A stretch of 64,000 nucleotides of DNA from the NCBI GenBank assembly GCA_030789695.1, contig CM061132.1:164201442-164265441 (forward strand), read 5' to 3'. The DNA comes from Scilla litardierei (Eukaryota; Streptophyta; Magnoliopsida; Asparagales; Asparagaceae). The translations under genes and the position numbers were made by a program. A model generated the notes under the pieces. The model made no database searches, was not told the DNA's origin, and was given only the letters and a program-made list of their open reading frames with translations. Of this stretch, positions 62,989 to 64,000 are shown piece by piece (within the stretch, counting starts at the first letter, position 1; each line of letters opens with the position of its first letter).

Positions 62989-64000
62989 ATGGCAAGTGAT
63001 TCAATTTTTGTCATATGCTATTTTGCTGGTGAATTATATATTAATGAAAATCACGAACCACGGTATGTCGGAGGGAAAGCTAAATCGATGAAGCTTATAA
63101 GTGGGTCGACCTATAATGACCTAGTAGATCGGATATACAATATTACGAAGATCTGTCGGGAAGAATATATGTTGAATCTGGTGTGCAACTGGCCAGTAAT
63201 GGGAGGAAAGACTACCGCAGTTAAAATATCAGACGACGATGATATGGAGAATCTGTTTGATTTATCGCAAGATAATCGTGGAGTTGAAATATATGTGGGT
63301 CTTGATGCAATAAACACCGCCCAAGAAAATACGACACGAGTAAGGTGTTCGCAATATCCGCAAGATGAAGCTAACATGAACACGTAAGTCTATATTTCAA
63401 TCAAGTTTTGCGAATTGTAACTAAATTTTTTTGTATTCGTCGTAGCAACTAAAATTTTAAACCGTTCATATGTCAGTAACAGGTTGAATGAGGAAGCAGT
63501 GGGAATTGAACTTCAACACTCAACTTACATGGAAGGCCCTTTTGTACCGGAGTCGATGCCTGAAGATCCATACATACCTGTTGATGAAGAAATAGAAGAG
63601 AGCGATGACGAGGAGCATGTCGGGGCCGGAGAGGATAGCATGCTTTATGCGGATGATCCAAACGAAGATGATATAGCATGGATACAACAATCGGTCGCCG
63701 TTAACACAATTGTGGAAGATGAGGAGGCTTTGCCAGATGAAGTTGAAGAGGAGGAATGGCTAAATGCAACAGTTATGAGTAATACACTTGAAAGGAGAGT
63801 GGAAGCGCCTAGACCTCAAAACGATAGGGGGGTGTTCAATGTCGGCGATATTTATGATACAAAGGCCGCCTTGATTAAAGCAATAACGGAGTGGAGCATT
63901 AAGCATAATGTTTCATTTAGGCCAATCAAGACAAACAAGACAAGTTATAACGTGATATGCGCCCTAAATGCTGCGGTCAATCCGGCAACGCAAGATGAGG
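62989..64000 (+). CDS. MuDR-type transposase, N-terminal part, open at window end
   Basis: ATG at 62989 follows a 3' splice site (GTGTGTGCAG at 62978) that ends a probable 5' UTR intron. Exon A 62989-63383 (phase 2, donor GTAAGT) joins an exon starting at 63477 (or, six bases further, 63483; both keep frame) that stays open to 64000. Residues 5-110 (FVICYFAGELYI, YVGGKAKSMKL, DDMENLFDL) look like the PB1-like N-terminal module of MULE transposases. A long acidic region follows. The end reads GVFNVGDIYDTKAALIKAIT then WSIKHNVSFRPIKTNKT, the start of the MuDR DNA-binding domain. The zinc finger and DDE catalytic core would lie beyond the window. No stop or frameshift is seen. Confidence 0.82.

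Larger units (their letters stand above)
59506..64000 (+). mobile_element. Mutator-like element (MULE) carrying a PMD gene and a MuDR-type transposase, right end outside window
   Basis: The left end GGACAATTTTTGCAAATAGGCC, with AAAATCGACC and AAACCGACC further in, matches the ends of the small element at 19933-20749. Inside are GC-rich palindromes (59640-59840), a four-exon PMD gene (60003-61957), a second palindrome block (62630-62770) and the 5' part of a transposase gene (62989-64000). Neither gene shows a stop or frameshift in what can be read, so the element may be young. The right terminal repeat and target duplication are not available. Confidence 0.78.

Overview
This is plant nuclear DNA, almost certainly from a flowering plant with a repeat-rich genome. 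The evidence is two conserved plant genes split by very long introns, chromodomain-bearing Ty3/gypsy elements with a tRNA-iMet primer site, Helitron and MITE debris, a Mutator-like element carrying a plant mobile domain gene, and plant-type splice sites and telo-box. I cannot name the species. There is no sign of bacterial, organellar or viral gene organisation.

Two host genes lie on the + strand. (1) 5003-17526 is a complete three-exon peroxisomal enoyl-CoA hydratase/isomerase of the Arabidopsis At4g16210 (ECHIA) type. It ends in the PTS1 signal SKL, and its first intron is 11.6 kb. (2) From 24077 onward is the 5' part (seven exons seen, to 49485) of the membrane/secretory protein family of Arabidopsis At5g58100 (pollen-wall gene). 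Its introns are 5.2, 8.8 and 9.0 kb plus an unfinished last one. The C-terminal half is not found before the window ends, so either the gene runs past 64 kb or it is broken.

Layout: 1-2674 is the 3' end of a Tekay-like gypsy element with a 2.5-kb LTR. 3455-4611 is a foldback element made of nested palindromic arms. 5003-17526 is ECHIA; its intron 1 holds a complete 5.8-kb chromovirus (9604-15392, TSD ATTCA) nested inside a small foldback MITE. 18.2-22.7 kb holds LINE and Copia wreckage, with two head-to-tail copies of a Mutator-like terminal-repeat element inside the LINE. 24-49.5 kb is the At5g58100-like gene. Its introns carry Helitron ends, MITEs, a second full chromovirus (30522-36546, TSD GTTTG), two tandem Helitrons sharing a junction, a solo LTR (42312-44859, TSD ATAGA) and a 1.5-kb internally deleted LTR element (45833-47307). 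51-58.4 kb holds decayed gypsy LTRs and a minus-strand gag-protease remnant containing a hAT-like insertion. 59506-64000 is the left part of a Mutator-like element with an intact four-exon plant mobile domain (PMD) gene next to a MuDR-type transposase gene.

The most interesting part is 59.5-64 kb. A PMD protein gene with no visible defect is bracketed by GC-rich palindromic repeats inside a MULE. The element's end matches, in sequence and in its GGCCGC..TTCAAA..GCGGCC palindromes, the small non-autonomous element near 20 kb, so one family seems to be present in both autonomous and non-autonomous form. The second theme is arrays of short palindromes inside long gypsy LTRs, with a different palindrome in each element. 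All coordinates were read by hand; LTR ends, target duplications and splice phases were checked base by base where stated.
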